A stretch of DNA of 64,000 nucleotides from Desulfotalea sp. (GCA_002733995.1 NVXR01000011.1:57144-121143); one strand, 5' to 3'; shown: positions 52,999 through 63,326, numbered from the stretch's first letter. Made by a program: numbers and translations. Notes: a model not told the origin generated them from the letters alone.

Positions 52999-54008
52999 AG
53001 AACGTTCTCGTTATCCCTGTTTTCATTCCCCATCGTGGTTGCCCCCATGACTGTCTTTTTTGCAATCAGCAAAAGATATCCGGGGCGAAACGAGATGCGG
53101 AAGCACACGTTCATGTGACAGAAATCATTGATGAATGGTTGAATTACAGAGGAGATCGCGAGGAGGTTCAGGTGGCTTTTTTTGGTGGATCTTTCACCTG
53201 TATGCAAAAGAGTGATCAGTTGGTTCTGCTTGAAGCTGTCCAGCCCTTTATCTCAGATGGCAGAGTTCATTCTATCAGGTGTTCCACGCGTCCTGACTGT
53301 ATTGACAGTAGTACAGTTGCTTTTTTAGGTAAGTATCATGTGAAAACGGTTGAACTTGGGGTGCAGTCTTTAGATGATACTGTTTTGCAAAAAGCTAGAC
53401 GAGGCCATAGTGCCGCTGACTGCGAAAAAGCATTTAGAATGTTGAAAAAGGGTGGTATAGAGGTTGGCATACAGCTGATGCCGGGTTTGCCTGGGGATAC
53501 CACATTTTCCTTTATGAAAACTGTGCAGAAGGTTATAGAGCAAGGGCCTGATTTTGTGCGAATATACCCCTGTCTTGTTGTGCAGGATTCAGGGTTGGAG
53601 CAGTTGTATGGGGCTGGTGGCTATAAACCCCTCAGTCTGGCAAAGGCTGTTGCTATAAGCGGCTTTTGTTATCCTAAATTCAAAAAGGCGGGTATTGATG
53701 TAGTGCGCATGGGACTGCAACCATCGCTAAGCCTTGAAAAAAGTGTTATAGCAGGGCCGTACCATCCTGCATTTGGGGAGCTGGTACAGTCAAGAATCTG
53801 GCTGAAGAAGATAAAGAAAAAGTTCATGGGTTTGCACGCCGGGGAAAAACTGGAAATGCGCCTCTCTCACCGTGATCTTTCCTCTGTCATTGGCCAACGG
53901 AAAAGAAACATAATACGACTCGAAGAACTGGGTTTAAAAGATCGATTTACCCTCGTGGTAGACAGAACTATGCAAAAGGGATGTACGCAATATGTTGTCA
54001 GTAAATAA
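52995..54008 (+). CDS. Radical SAM protein (Elp3/YhcC-like)
   Basis: A 337-residue radical SAM enzyme. The [4Fe-4S] motif is CPHDCLFC (Cys16, Cys20, Cys23), followed by the GGSFT glycine motif (FFGGSFTCM) and the ELGVQSLDD and GIQLMPGLPGDT strands typical of the Elp3-like group, as in proteins annotated as oxygen-independent coproporphyrinogen oxidase relatives. There is no acetyltransferase domain, unlike full Elp3. Its reaction is unknown. It overlaps rnc by 4 bp and the ABC-F gene by 17 bp, so the three form one translationally linked unit; an RNA-related role is tempting but unproven. Confidence 0.85.
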   Translation: MKNVLVIPVFIPHRGCPHDCLFCNQQKISGAKRDAEAHVHVTEIIDEWLNYRGDREEVQVAFFGGSFTCMQKSDQLVLLEAVQPFISDGRVHSIRCSTRPDCIDSSTVAFLGKYHVKTVELGVQSLDDTVLQKARRGHSAADCEKAFRMLKKGGIEVGIQLMPGLPGDTTFSFMKTVQKVIEQGPDFVRIYPCLVVQDSGLEQLYGAGGYKPLSLAKAVAISGFCYPKFKKAGIDVVRMGLQPSLSLEKSVIAGPYHPAFGELVQSRIWLKKIKKKFMGLHAGEKLEMRLSHRDLSSVIGQRKRNIIRLEELGLKDRFTLVVDRTMQKGCTQYVVSK

Positions 54009-55977
54009 CCTCGATATACGTTTTGGTGAGAAATATCTTTTCAAGAATGTTTCAGCGCAGGTCCACCAGGGGAATCGTATTGGTCTGATTGGTGTGAATG
54101 GTGCGGGAAAGTCGACTCTTTTAAAGGTAATGGCTGGGATTTCCAACACAGATGATGGTGTTGTGAGTTGTTCTAAATACTTTTCCATCGGCTATCTTGC
54201 CCAAGAGTCAGCTGAACTCTTTTCAGAGCGATCCTTATTCGCCGAGGCTGAAACGGCATTTGCACCCCTTCTGGCCTTACAGGAAGAGGCGGACCGGCTC
54301 CATAAGGAAATGGAGAAGGGGGATCCCGAGTCAGAAACATTTAAGCAAATGTTACTTGATCTTGGCGAAATTCAGCAACAGCTCGATTGTAGCGATATCT
54401 ATTCTATTGGTGGCAAGATAGAAAAGGTTTTACTCGGTCTGGGGTTTAAGAGAGAAGATCTGACCAAACCGGTGGTTTCCTTTTCCGGTGGCTGGCAGAT
54501 GCGTCTTAAGCTTGCCAAGATGCTACTTGAATCACCATCCCTGTTGCTTTTGGATGAGCCAACCAACCATCTTGATATTGTATCTCTACGGTGGGTTGAG
54601 CAGTTCCTGAGAAACTACAATGGTGCCATGGTCATTATCTCCCATGATAGGACTTTTCTCGATAAAACAACCGAGCGAATCTGGGAACTAAGTTTTGGTA
54701 AGATTGACGTCTATAAGGGCAATTACACCTATTATACAAAAGAAAAAATAGAGCGAAGGGCCATAGAAAAAGGTGCCTACGATAATCAGCAGGCAAAGAT
54801 CAAACAGACGATGCTCTTTGTTGATAAATTCAGGGCGAAGGCCACCAAGGCGAGGCAGGTTCAAAGTCGGGTAAAGCAGCTTGAGAAGATGGAACTCATC
54901 GAGCTGTCTGATGATGAAAGTCAGATTAAATTTCACTTTCCGCCAGCACCCGCTTCCGGAAGAGATGTCGTGAAGGTCGAAGGGCTTGATAAAACCTTTG
55001 GAAAGGAAAAGGTTTTTAGCGGGGTTGAGGTGCTTCTCAATAGGGGAGACAAGGTTGCTGTCGTCGGAGTCAATGGTGCCGGTAAATCAACCTTCCTCAA
55101 AATTGTAGCGGGTGAAATTAAAGCAGATGCCGGGGATATTATGTTCGGCTCAAATGTGAAAATGTCTTACTTCGGCCAGCATCAGGCTCAGGAGTTGTCG
55201 CCGAGCCTCTCTGTGCTTGAGACGATGGCTTTTGCTAGCGAAGATATGACTATTACCCAGGTTAGATCCCTGCTTGGTGCCTTTCTCTTTCGTGGAGAAG
55301 AGGTAGACAAAAAGGTTGCTGTTTTATCTGGAGGCGAAAAAAGTCGACTGGCTCTTGCTAAAATGATTGCGGTTCCGGCTAACTGTATGTTGCTCGATGA
55401 GCCAACCAACCATCTGGATATGAGTTCTCAGGATGTATTGATGGAGGCGATGGCCCAGTACGATGGCACCATCGTTGTGGTCTCTCATAATCGCTTTTTT
55501 CTTGATAGCTTTGTCACTAAAGTGCTGGAAGTAAGAGATGGTAAGATCACCATGTTTGAAGGCAATATCTCTGAATACTTACAAAAAGTAGAGGAGCTTG
55601 AGGCCCTGGAAAAAATAGCTAAGGGCAAGGGGGAGAAGTCATCTCCATCGCTTCAACAGTCAACGGCTGAAGGATCCGAAAATCGCAAGGAAAAAAAACG
55701 TCAGGCAGCCTTGAAACGTCAAGAAAGAAGTCGAAAGGTGGGGCCGTGGCTTAAGCAACTGACCCAGGCGGAGGCCAAGGTCGAAGAGTTGGAGCAGGAG
55801 AAAGAAGAACTCGAAGAGAAGATGGCAGACCCTGCTCTATACAGCGATGAAAAAGGTTGGGCAGCTACCAGCCAGGATTATGAAGCCTGCAAACGGCATC
55901 TCGATAGATGGTATGAAAAATGGGAAGAAGCCCAAGGGGAAATCGACGCAATCGATCTTGAGCTGGAAGAAATGTAG
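53992..55977 (+). CDS. ABC-F family ATPase (Uup-like)
   Basis: A 661-residue soluble protein with two ABC cassettes in tandem and no membrane segments, the ABC-F group that acts on ribosomes. Cassette 1 has Walker A GVNGAGKST (~36-44), signature FSGGWQMRL and Walker B LLLLDEPTNHLD. Cassette 2 repeats GVNGAGKST (~364), LSGGEKSRL and CMLLDEPTNHLD. The charged linker (~245-310) is the P-site tRNA-interacting motif region, and a C-terminal coiled coil (~575-660, alternating E/K/L) resembles Uup. It is co-transcribed with rnc and the radical SAM gene. Confidence 0.92.
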   Translation: MLSVNNLDIRFGEKYLFKNVSAQVHQGNRIGLIGVNGAGKSTLLKVMAGISNTDDGVVSCSKYFSIGYLAQESAELFSERSLFAEAETAFAPLLALQEEADRLHKEMEKGDPESETFKQMLLDLGEIQQQLDCSDIYSIGGKIEKVLLGLGFKREDLTKPVVSFSGGWQMRLKLAKMLLESPSLLLLDEPTNHLDIVSLRWVEQFLRNYNGAMVIISHDRTFLDKTTERIWELSFGKIDVYKGNYTYYTKEKIERRAIEKGAYDNQQAKIKQTMLFVDKFRAKATKARQVQSRVKQLEKMELIELSDDESQIKFHFPPAPASGRDVVKVEGLDKTFGKEKVFSGVEVLLNRGDKVAVVGVNGAGKSTFLKIVAGEIKADAGDIMFGSNVKMSYFGQHQAQELSPSLSVLETMAFASEDMTITQVRSLLGAFLFRGEEVDKKVAVLSGGEKSRLALAKMIAVPANCMLLDEPTNHLDMSSQDVLMEAMAQYDGTIVVVSHNRFFLDSFVTKVLEVRDGKITMFEGNISEYLQKVEELEALEKIAKGKGEKSSPSLQQSTAEGSENRKEKKRQAALKRQERSRKVGPWLKQLTQAEAKVEELEQEKEELEEKMADPALYSDEKGWAATSQDYEACKRHLDRWYEKWEEAQGEIDAIDLELEEM

Positions 55978-56034
55978 AAAGTTGTCTGTTCTGTTCGATG
56001 GGATAGCATACAAATTTATAAGGCGGAATATTTT

Positions 56035-56409
56035 TTGAAAAAATCAACGAAATCAGTCCTTCTTTCAATGTTTGTATTTCCGGGGGCGGGGCACTTTTTT
56101 TTAAAGAAATATGTGGCTGGCCTGTTTTTCTCTGTCGGTGCTGCTGCGGCAACATATGCCATTGTCTCGAGTGCTGTGAAAACGGCACTTGAGATGGTGG
56201 AAAATATTCAAACGGGAAGTATACCCCTAGATCTCGAGATAGGCTCTCTTCTGGAGTTACTATCACATTCACAGCAATCCTATGCCAGTGGTAACGACGG
56301 TTCAACTCATATCGCTATGATTGTGTGGTGCCTGTTTTGGCTTGGGGCCATCCTCGATTCATTTCGAATCGGCCACCTGCTTGACTCCCGTGGGGTCGGA
56401 CCACACTAA
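56035..56409 (+). CDS. Small membrane protein with C-terminus altered by a mobile element
   Basis: A 124-residue protein with an N-terminal hydrophobic hairpin (LLSMFVFPGAGHFFLKKYVAGLFFSVGAAAATYAI, written here in part) and a second segment HIAMIVWCLFWLGAILDSF near the end, resembling small uncharacterised inner-membrane proteins that carry a PG-GHF motif (DUF5683-like). The TTG start is supported by AAGGCGG about eight bases upstream. The last residues GVGPH and the stop codon are contributed by the RAYT element that begins at ~56391, so the native C-terminus has been replaced. Function unknown. Confidence 0.65.
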   Translation: MKKSTKSVLLSMFVFPGAGHFFLKKYVAGLFFSVGAAAATYAIVSSAVKTALEMVENIQTGSIPLDLEIGSLLELLSHSQQSYASGNDGSTHIAMIVWCLFWLGAILDSFRIGHLLDSRGVGPH

Positions 56410-56848
56410 GTCGCCTGAATTCCAGTATATAGACCTCGATAAGAGTCCATTTTAGCCCTTAGAGTGCTCTTTTCATAGGTCAAAAGGTGCCTCTAAGGAA
56501 AGTGGCAATACTTTGGCCACTACAATAGCCAAAGGTTCTTTGCTAAGATAATTGACAGGGTTTTGGATTACAATTATCAAGCTGATGCCTGACTTTTGTT
56601 CCCCTTAAAAGGGTCTTCGTGGGGTCGGACCACACTAAGTCACCAAAACTACAGTATATATACGTCGATAAGAGGTCATTTTAGCCCTTAGAGTGCTCTT
56701 TTCATAGGTCAAAAGGTGCCTCTAAGGAAAGTGGTAACACTTTGGCCACTACAATAGCCAAAGGTTCTTTGCTAAGATAATTGACAGGGTTTTGGATTAC
56801 AATTATCAAGACTGATGTCTGACTTTTGTACCCCTTAAAAGAGGTATC
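56391..56848 (+). repeat. Tandem ~229-bp duplication of the RAYT leader
   Basis: 56391-56619 and 56620-56848 are nearly identical, differing at roughly two dozen positions and small indels. Both include the GGTCGGACCACACTAAG end and a shared block from TTTTAGCCCTTAGAGTGCTC to the ATTATCAAG segment. The divergence shows that the duplication is not an assembly stutter. No gene lies within it. Confidence 0.88.
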
Positions 56849-56854
56849 CTTTAT

Positions 56855-57640
56855 ATGCCACGAGCCAATAGACATTACATTCCGGGGTGTGTTTGGCACA
56901 TTACCCATCGCTGCCATAAGCAGGATTTTTTGCTTAAATTTGAAAAAGATAGAAAGCGTTGGCGTCATTGGCTCTACGAGGCAAAAAAGCGGTACGGTCT
57001 CTGTGTCCTTAATTATATTGTCACATCAAATCATACTCATTTGCTTGTTGTCGATACTGGTGAGCAAGTTATCCCGAAAAGCCTTCAGCTAATAGCAGGA
57101 AGAACTGCTCAAGAGTACAATGTCCGCAAGAATAGGACGGGGGCGTTTTGGGAAGACAGGTATCATGCTACTGCTATTCAGACGGATGACTATTTGTCGA
57201 GGTGTCTGGTCTATATTGACCTCAACATGGTAAGGGCGGGTGTGGTTCGACATCCTTCTGAGTATAGTATTAGCGGGTATAACGAAATACAAACTCCCTC
57301 AAAGCGGTATCAGGTGGTAAACCAGAAGGCTTTGAACGATCTTTTTGGCATAAAAGAAGGGCAGAGTTTTAGAAAAATGCATCGTGGGTGGGTAGAGCAT
57401 GTGCTTCTCAACGAAGGGACAAAACGACAAGAGTTTTGGAGTGAGTCTGTTGCTGTTGGTGGTGAATCGTTCATTCTGGATATCCAGCAAAAGCTTGCCG
57501 GTAGAATACCGGGGCGCTCAATCGTGACTGAAAATGAAATAACCGTGTTGAATGAGCCTTTAGCGGCTTACAGCACTCTTTTTGATGCTAAAAAAGCCCC
57601 TCTAAGCCTTAAAAACACCTATTTTTTAGATATTAAGTAA
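56855..57640 (+). CDS. REP-associated tyrosine (Y1) transposase, RAYT
   Basis: A 261-residue single-strand transposase of the IS200-like Y1/RAYT family. The N-terminus MPRANRHYIPGCVWHITHRC is typical. The HUH motif appears as SNHTHLLV (~57-64), and the catalytic tyrosine is in YLSRCLVYIDLNMVRAG (~115-131). The C-terminal ~100 residues are an extension found in RAYTs of marine deltaproteobacteria and gammaproteobacteria. GAGGT lies nine bases before the ATG. All key motifs are intact, so it may still be active or domesticated. Confidence 0.92.
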   Translation: MPRANRHYIPGCVWHITHRCHKQDFLLKFEKDRKRWRHWLYEAKKRYGLCVLNYIVTSNHTHLLVVDTGEQVIPKSLQLIAGRTAQEYNVRKNRTGAFWEDRYHATAIQTDDYLSRCLVYIDLNMVRAGVVRHPSEYSISGYNEIQTPSKRYQVVNQKALNDLFGIKEGQSFRKMHRGWVEHVLLNEGTKRQEFWSESVAVGGESFILDIQQKLAGRIPGRSIVTENEITVLNEPLAAYSTLFDAKKAPLSLKNTYFLDIK

Positions 57641-57891
57641 GTGTTTTTAGGTAGTTGTCGTGGTCCGACCCCGAGGCAGATGGGTTTGCCCGGTAGGAAG
57701 TGTTCAGATAACAAGCTAATCGCGATTTTCGTGGTTGGCTTTTTGTGTTTTATAGAGGCTATAATCCCATAATAATAAAAAATTACAATCTGTTGATAGC
57801 CAAAGATCCGTTCCATGAATATTCTGTCATCTACGACTGTATATTTCACTTTAAAAATAAATTCATCAACCCATAATGTCAGAGGAGATGC

Positions 57892-59448
57892 ATGATGCGA
57901 ATTGGAGTGCCTAAAGAACGATATGACGGCGAAATGCGAGTCGCAATGACTCCGGATGTAACTGAGTCGGTGAGAGCCCTTGGTTACGAGGTTGTTATAG
58001 AAACTGGTGCTGGAGTAGCTTCTAAGTTTAGCGACGATCGCTATAAAGAGGCCGGCGCAACTATTGCAGAAAATAGAGAGTCACTGTACCAAGAGTGTGA
58101 CTTGATTTTAAAGGTACGTGCCCCCAGCCAAGAGCAGGGTGAACTCGACTTATTGCGTGGGGGGCAGTATCTGATCAGCTTTGTCCAGCCTGCGCAAAAC
58201 GAAGCCTTGCTGGAACAGCTGGTTGCAAAAAAACTCACAGTTCTTGCCATAGATTCTGTGCCAAGAATATCAAGAGCTCAGAAGATGGATGCCCTGAGTT
58301 CCATGGCAAATATTGCCGGGTATCGGGCTGTGGTAGAAGCTGCCCAGCATTTTGGTCGTTTTTTTACCGGCCAGATTACAGCTGCGGGAAGAATTGAACC
58401 AGCCAAGGTTCTTGTTATCGGGGCCGGGGTTGCCGGGCTTTCTGCCATTGGTACGGCCAAAAGTATGGGTGCCATTGTTCGCGCTTTCGACACTCGGCCT
58501 GAGGTTAAAGAACAGGTAGAGAGCATGAGCGGAGAATTCCTGCTCCTCGATTTTGCCGGTGACGACGACGGTTCGGGAGAAGGGGGCTACGCTAAAGTGA
58601 TGAGCGAGGAGTTCATCGAGGCGGAGATGGCTCTTTTCGCCGAGCAAGCCAAGGATGTGGATATTATTATCACCACAGCTCTTATTCCTGGCAGGCCAGC
58701 GCCTGAGCTTATAACAGAAGCCATGGTTCGGAGCATGAAGGATGGCAGCGTTATTGTGGATCTCGCGGCCGAAATGGGTGGTAACTGCAAACTGTCAGAG
58801 CCGGATAAGGTGGTTGTAAAGCACGGGGTGTCGATTATTGGTTATACCAACTTGCCTTCCCGGTTGCCAACTCAGTCAAGTCAACTGTACGCCACTAATC
58901 TTAAACACCTGTTGACTGAACTTACTCCGGAAAAAGACGGAGTAATAAATGTGAACATGGAAGATGAGGTTATCCGTGGGGCAACCGTCATTAAGGACGG
59001 TGAACTGACCTGGCCGCCGCCGGTGGTAAAACTTTCGGCACAACCAAAGAAGGCACCCGAAGTAGCCAAACCAGTTGTAAAAACAGAAAAAACGAGGTCT
59101 CCCTGGGACTTTTTGCCGCCTTTTGCCATAGGAGCTGTGGCCCTACTTGGGCTTGGAGCGGTGGCGCCACCGTCGTTCATGTCCCACTTTACGGTTTTTG
59201 TTTTGGCCTGTTTTGTTGGATATATGGTGATTTGGAACGTTTCGCCCTCGTTACATACTCCGCTTATGAGTGTGACCAATGCGATCAGTTCGATCATTAT
59301 TATCGGTGCTCTGTTGCAGATTTCTACCGATGGCCTTCTTATACGATTTTTAGCGGGGAGTGCAATTTTGATCACCGGTATTAATATTTTCGGCGGTTTT
59401 GCCGTAACCCAGCGGATGCTGGAAATGTTCAGGAAACAGGGAGAATAA
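57892..59448 (+). CDS. pntA: NAD(P) transhydrogenase subunit alpha
   Basis: The 518-residue alpha subunit of the proton-translocating transhydrogenase, which reduces NADP+ with NADH using proton motive force. Residues 1-~380 form the NAD(H)-binding domain [19 protein letters not shown] at the start, [20 protein letters not shown], and Rossmann loop [23 protein letters not shown] proline/lysine-rich linker follows, then about four membrane helices (from ~400). It is the undivided E. coli-like form (510 residues). Two tandem ATG codons follow GAGGAGATGC. pntB starts one base after its stop codon. Confidence 0.96.
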   Translation: MMRIGVPKERYDGEMRVAMTPDVTESVRALGYEVVIETGAGVASKFSDDRYKEAGATIAENRESLYQECDLILKVRAPSQEQGELDLLRGGQYLISFVQPAQNEALLEQLVAKKLTVLAIDSVPRISRAQKMDALSSMANIAGYRAVVEAAQHFGRFFTGQITAAGRIEPAKVLVIGAGVAGLSAIGTAKSMGAIVRAFDTRPEVKEQVESMSGEFLLLDFAGDDDGSGEGGYAKVMSEEFIEAEMALFAEQAKDVDIIITTALIPGRPAPELITEAMVRSMKDGSVIVDLAAEMGGNCKLSEPDKVVVKHGVSIIGYTNLPSRLPTQSSQLYATNLKHLLTELTPEKDGVINVNMEDEVIRGATVIKDGELTWPPPVVKLSAQPKKAPEVAKPVVKTEKTRSPWDFLPPFAIGAVALLGLGAVAPPSFMSHFTVFVLACFVGYMVIWNVSPSLHTPLMSVTNAISSIIIIGALLQISTDGLLIRFLAGSAILITGINIFGGFAVTQRMLEMFRKQGE

Positions 59449-59449
59449 T

Positions 59450-60847
59450 ATGTCAGAAGGTATGATGTCTGTGGCCTATATTGGGGCCACTATTTTGTTT
59501 ATTCTCGCCCTTGGAGGACTGAGTCGTCAGGATACTGCCATACGTGGTAACTATTTTGGCATGACCGGTATGTTCCTTGCCCTAGTTGCGACTATCAGTG
59601 GAGTGGTGACAGCCAACTATTTCATCCTGATTGCAGGTCTGGGAATAGGTGGGGGTGCAGGGCTGGTGTTGGCCAGACGGGTTGAAATGACTGCTATGCC
59701 AGAGTTGATCGCTATCCTTCACAGTCTGGTAGGTTTGGCAGCCGTTCTTGTCGGATTTGCAAACTTTCTCGACCATGGTAATTCGCTGATTGGCGCGGAG
59801 AAATCTATTCATGATGTTGAAACGTATCTGGGGATCCTGATCGGAGCCCTGACCTTTTCCGGTTCTATCGTTGCCTATCTTAAACTCAGTGCGAAATTAT
59901 CCGGTAAACCTCTGTTGCTGCCAGGACGCCATTTTTTCAATTTAGGATTACTGCTGGCCTCGATTGGGCTCTGTGTTCTATTTGTAAGTCAGTCCGCTGC
60001 TGGTGGCGGTTCTTTGCCACTGATACTTATGACTATTATCGCTCTCGTCTTCGGGGTCCATATGGTTATGGCTATTGGCGGGGCCGATATGCCTGTGGTT
60101 GTTTCCATGCTTAATTCGTATTCGGGGTGGGCTGCCGCTGCCACCGGATTTATGCTCAACAATGATCTGCTTATTGTGGTAGGTGCTCTGGTTGGTAGTA
60201 GTGGTGCTATTTTAAGTTTTATTATGTGTCGGGCTATGAACCGAAAGTTTTTAGCCGTTATTGCCGGTGGTTTTGGCACCTCAAGTGGGACGGCTGGAAC
60301 AGGTTCTGTCGGGGATGTAGGAGATGTACAGGCCGTGCAGGCAAACGAAGTGGCAGAGATGTTGCTGGGAGCAAAAGAGGTGATGATCATTCCTGGCTAC
60401 GGAATGGCCGTTGCCCAGGCCCAGCACACGGTATATGAGATAACTCGTAAGCTGAGAGACAAAAACATTAATGTCCGTTTTGGGATTCATCCGGTGGCAG
60501 GTCGTATGCCGGGGCATATGAATGTTTTGCTCGCCGAGGCCAAGGTGCCCTATGATATCGTCTTTGAACTGGATGAGATTAATGGTGATTTTCCCAATGT
60601 GGATGTCTCCATCGTTATTGGCGCCAATGATATTGTTAACCCCGCAGCGGAAGAAGAGCCAGACAGCCCCATTGCAGGAATGCCCGTTTTGCAATGTTGG
60701 AAAGGTAAAACGTCAGTGGTGTTGAAACGATCCATGGCGACGGGGTATGCCGGGGTGGACAACCCGCTATTTTATAAAGAAAACAGTCGTATGCTCTTTG
60801 GTGATGCCCGGGATACGCTTGAGGAGGTTTTGAAAAACCTTAATTAG
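59450..60847 (+). CDS. pntB: NAD(P) transhydrogenase subunit beta
   Basis: The 465-residue beta subunit. About nine membrane helices (1-~270) form the proton channel, including the conserved histidine and glycine-rich helix [15 protein letters not shown]. The C-terminal NADP(H)-binding domain III includes [40 protein letters not shown] and [12 protein letters not shown], then [20 protein letters not shown]. Length equals E. coli PntB. It is coupled to pntA. Confidence 0.96.
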   Translation: MSEGMMSVAYIGATILFILALGGLSRQDTAIRGNYFGMTGMFLALVATISGVVTANYFILIAGLGIGGGAGLVLARRVEMTAMPELIAILHSLVGLAAVLVGFANFLDHGNSLIGAEKSIHDVETYLGILIGALTFSGSIVAYLKLSAKLSGKPLLLPGRHFFNLGLLLASIGLCVLFVSQSAAGGGSLPLILMTIIALVFGVHMVMAIGGADMPVVVSMLNSYSGWAAAATGFMLNNDLLIVVGALVGSSGAILSFIMCRAMNRKFLAVIAGGFGTSSGTAGTGSVGDVGDVQAVQANEVAEMLLGAKEVMIIPGYGMAVAQAQHTVYEITRKLRDKNINVRFGIHPVAGRMPGHMNVLLAEAKVPYDIVFELDEINGDFPNVDVSIVIGANDIVNPAAEEEPDSPIAGMPVLQCWKGKTSVVLKRSMATGYAGVDNPLFYKENSRMLFGDARDTLEEVLKNLN

Positions 60848-60958
60848 AGTTAAGTAGGTGTGATGGGCTTTAAGGATAAGCAGAGAAACAACACGGTCGG
60901 TCTTATAGCGTTTCTTTGAGTCATTTTTATATCTTTACATCATTGCTCAATGTAGCCC

Positions 60959-60997
60959 GCATTTCCCATTGGTTCAGGCGTTAATCATGGGAAATGC
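60959..60997. other. Hairpin between pntB and the DUF1302 gene
   Basis: A perfect 11-bp inverted repeat GCATTTCCCAT/ATGGGAAATGC (60959-60969 and 60987-60997). A similar right arm followed by GTGGCT recurs at ~61129-61145 as ATGGGGAATACGTGGCT. The 296-bp gap 60848-61143 between convergent genes has no gene. The hairpin lacks a T-run; it may help termination or be a dispersed repeat. Confidence 0.45.
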
Positions 60998-61143
60998 GTG
61001 GCTTGTGTATGCTTTTGTTCTCTGTCGTGTCGATAGATGACCTGTGCTTTTGCAATGCAAGGTTTTGTCTATAGCAAGTGCTGGGTCGCTGTATTCTAGG
61101 TTGTTTATCTGCAACTAATGCAGGGTTCATGGGGAATACGTGG

Positions 61144-62622
61144 CTAGAATGAATAGACATATTCCAGGAATATTCTATCATTGCCGCCAAGATCACTGAA
61201 AGCTTGCAGGTCCCCTGACTGGTAGAAAATAATTCCTCCGGTGATGCTGACAGCATCGCTTAATTCATGTTCAAGCTGGAGCCGTTCAAAGGCCCCTCCA
61301 TCTCCCGTTGTGTCGAAAAAAGAGCAGAGTAATTTGGCCTGGGTCCTATCGTTGAAAAAATCTCTGGATACCATGAGTACCGTTTGTTGCACATCCTGTT
61401 CTGTTAGGTCTGGCGGTGAGGCGAGTTGCTGGTTGTAATGTATGATATGTCGATTAACGAACTCTAGAGAAAGCATGGTCTCAGAGAAGCCTGTGTATTC
61501 AACTCCCGCCATAAGGTCGATGCGATTGAAGTTTTTAGCAGAAACCGCTCCATATTTTAGGCCGTTCCACCAGGCCCCTTCTCCTTTAAAAAGCCAATTA
61601 CCAAAGGCAATGTTACCGGTCATGCCGCTCATGGATACGCGATTATGTTCTCGAACAGGTGTCGAGTCTTTCAGGGTGAGGTGGGGGCGTCCGTCGTAGA
61701 CCCATGCCTGATAGAAGGAAAGATCCCAGCCGCTGAAGATACCATTGACAGCCATTGCGTACTGTTGGGTATCAAGGGCAAAGTTTGTGGGTTCTACATC
61801 GCTTACGGCAGGGCCGTTACCTGGGTAGAAATCGCTGTTATAGACGGGAATCTTGTCAAATCGAACTTCATTGATAACGATAACACTCACGTTCCAGGGC
61901 CCTGAATAGTAGTCTAGTTTGGACATCGCGACCGGTAAACGTTTATATTTGATATCAACCATTCCCAGAATTCTGTTGTCAAGTGGATTAAGGATATCTG
62001 TTACTCTGAGGTTGTCCGCCTTGCCCCATACCACAATCTGCCTACCAATCTTTATGTCCAGATCATCTGTCAGGTCGCCGGCCAGGTTCAGCTCGTCAAA
62101 CTCCCATTCTTGCCCATAGTCGTCGAGCATATCGTCAGTATACTGCTCACGTCCCTGGATGGAATAGGCGGCATCGTAAAAGCCGTGGCCGCTGATGCGT
62201 AGTTGCCAGGAGTTCAGGTCGATATCGACTCCGAGGGCTCCTGTGGTTCGTAACATGGAGAGATTCCGAAAGTCTGCTTCTCCTTCACTGGGTGTGTCAT
62301 GGGCAAAATTCCATGTTCCCATGATAGACAGGGAGCCGAATGGGTCAAGCCACTGGAGCGGGGCAGGTGGTTCATTAATGTTGTCTGGTTCTGTACCTAG
62401 TGGCCCGTCGAAGCCGTCAAGAATTGCATTTATGCCATCCGAGACGTCTACGTCGTCAAGGGCCACTGGCAGGGTCGTATCAAATCCGGACAGCACATCT
62501 TGAAGATCGGTATCGGCTAGAGCCGAGCCAGCGTAAAGTGGAGATATTATGAAGCCTGTGGCAAAAAGCACAACCGTGGGTAGACGGGCGAAGAGGCAGG
62601 CTATTATGTTCAAATTTTTCAC
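61144..62622 (-). CDS. DUF1302 family outer-membrane protein
   Basis: A 492-residue predicted beta-barrel protein of the DUF1302 family. From the GTG at 62622 it starts with a signal peptide (LNIIACLFARLPTVVLFATG, ending ALA). An acidic segment (DVLSGFDTTLPVALDDVDVSD) precedes the barrel, which shows alternating aromatic strands and the family segment LDIKIGRQIVVWGKADNLRV followed by DILNPLDNR; it ends with a terminal aromatic (EYVYSF) as outer-membrane barrels do. Such genes usually sit with a LolA-like lipoprotein-sorting protein and an RND/MMPL exporter, and are thought to take part in lipid or hopanoid-like export. The frame also opens upstream to a TTG at 62760, which would hide the signal peptide. 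Confidence 0.8.
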   Translation of the reverse strand: MKNLNIIACLFARLPTVVLFATGFIISPLYAGSALADTDLQDVLSGFDTTLPVALDDVDVSDGINAILDGFDGPLGTEPDNINEPPAPLQWLDPFGSLSIMGTWNFAHDTPSEGEADFRNLSMLRTTGALGVDIDLNSWQLRISGHGFYDAAYSIQGREQYTDDMLDDYGQEWEFDELNLAGDLTDDLDIKIGRQIVVWGKADNLRVTDILNPLDNRILGMVDIKYKRLPVAMSKLDYYSGPWNVSVIVINEVRFDKIPVYNSDFYPGNGPAVSDVEPTNFALDTQQYAMAVNGIFSGWDLSFYQAWVYDGRPHLTLKDSTPVREHNRVSMSGMTGNIAFGNWLFKGEGAWWNGLKYGAVSAKNFNRIDLMAGVEYTGFSETMLSLEFVNRHIIHYNQQLASPPDLTEQDVQQTVLMVSRDFFNDRTQAKLLCSFFDTTGDGGAFERLQLEHELSDAVSITGGIIFYQSGDLQAFSDLGGNDRIFLEYVYSF

Positions 62623-62771
62623 TTTGAAAGCACTTTTATTGTTTTTTGCTTTTGTTCTCTCACCCTTGAAAGGGCTATTAAAATCGGTGGTAGTCGTTAG
62701 AAAATAGGGCCCAAAGCACAGGCACAGCCGGTTATCAATAGCCGTTTCTCGCGCGTACAAGCCCCGTAATA

Positions 62772-63326
62772 TTATATTCCTTTTTCAAGTTTACGTACAG
62801 AAAACAGGGCGTCTGCCAGGTTTTGATTATATTTTATATTGGTATATTCCATAATAGTTCGGTGTAGCGTAATCTTATTCTTCGTTGTTTTTTGATGGAG
62901 TTTTTTTGCGACCCAGACACCGTCAATCTTGCTGATTTCTTTGTTTTGCTGATATTTGATTTTTTTGCCTTCTTTGAGCCAGTGGACGGCACGTATTCCC
63001 ATGAAAATGTCCTGACGAATAAAAAGAACAGATTTCAAATAGCCGTATCGGTCCCGTACCTCATCACTTACGGGCAGGGCCTCTATGAGCCATACCTTGT
63101 GTTCGCCGACCTTGTCCTCCTTGAGTAGTTTATACTGCCACTCGTCGAGTACCCGGCGGGTCATATCCGCATAGGAAAAATCAGAGCCCATAAAGGCGGA
63201 CGATTTGTCTGAGGTAGCTATGCGCTTGGTTTTATGCAGGTCCGGAAGGTAGAGCCATTGGTCGTCGTCACGGTCGCCCTTGTAATAGTCGTAGGTTAAG
63301 AAACCGGTATCCTTTACATCGGCGGG
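62772..63326 (-). CDS. LolA-like outer-membrane lipoprotein-sorting protein, 5'-truncated
   Basis: About 185 residues of a LolA-like protein (the family paired with DUF1302 proteins). The frame is open upstream of the ATG at 63191 as far as 63326, giving PADVKDTGFLTYDYYKGD, then DDDQWLYLPDLHKTKRIA and SSAFMGSDFSYADMTRR, the hallmark order of this family. The signal peptide and roughly the first 70-90 residues are missing because the frame runs into a stop at 63327-63329, where the sequence becomes unrelated. The gene is therefore cut by the junction, not naturally short. The expected exporter gene would lie further upstream in the true genome. Confidence 0.85.
   Translation of the reverse strand, partial: PADVKDTGFLTYDYYKGDRDDDQWLYLPDLHKTKRIATSDKSSAFMGSDFSYADMTRRVLDEWQYKLLKEDKVGEHKVWLIEALPVSDEVRDRYGYLKSVLFIRQDIFMGIRAVHWLKEGKKIKYQQNKEISKIDGVWVAKKLHQKTTKNKITLHRTIMEYTNIKYNQNLADALFSVRKLEKGI

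Larger units (their letters stand above)
56391..57672 (+). mobile_element. REP-associated tyrosine transposase element
   Basis: The unit runs from GGGGTCGGACCAC at 56392-56404 (repeated at 56621-56633) to its reverse complement GTGGTCCGACCCC at 57660-57672. It encloses a duplicated leader and one HUH transposase gene. The imperfect GTGG/CCAC palindromes at both ends are what RAYT enzymes recognise. No target-site duplication is expected for this class and none was found. Confidence 0.8.
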
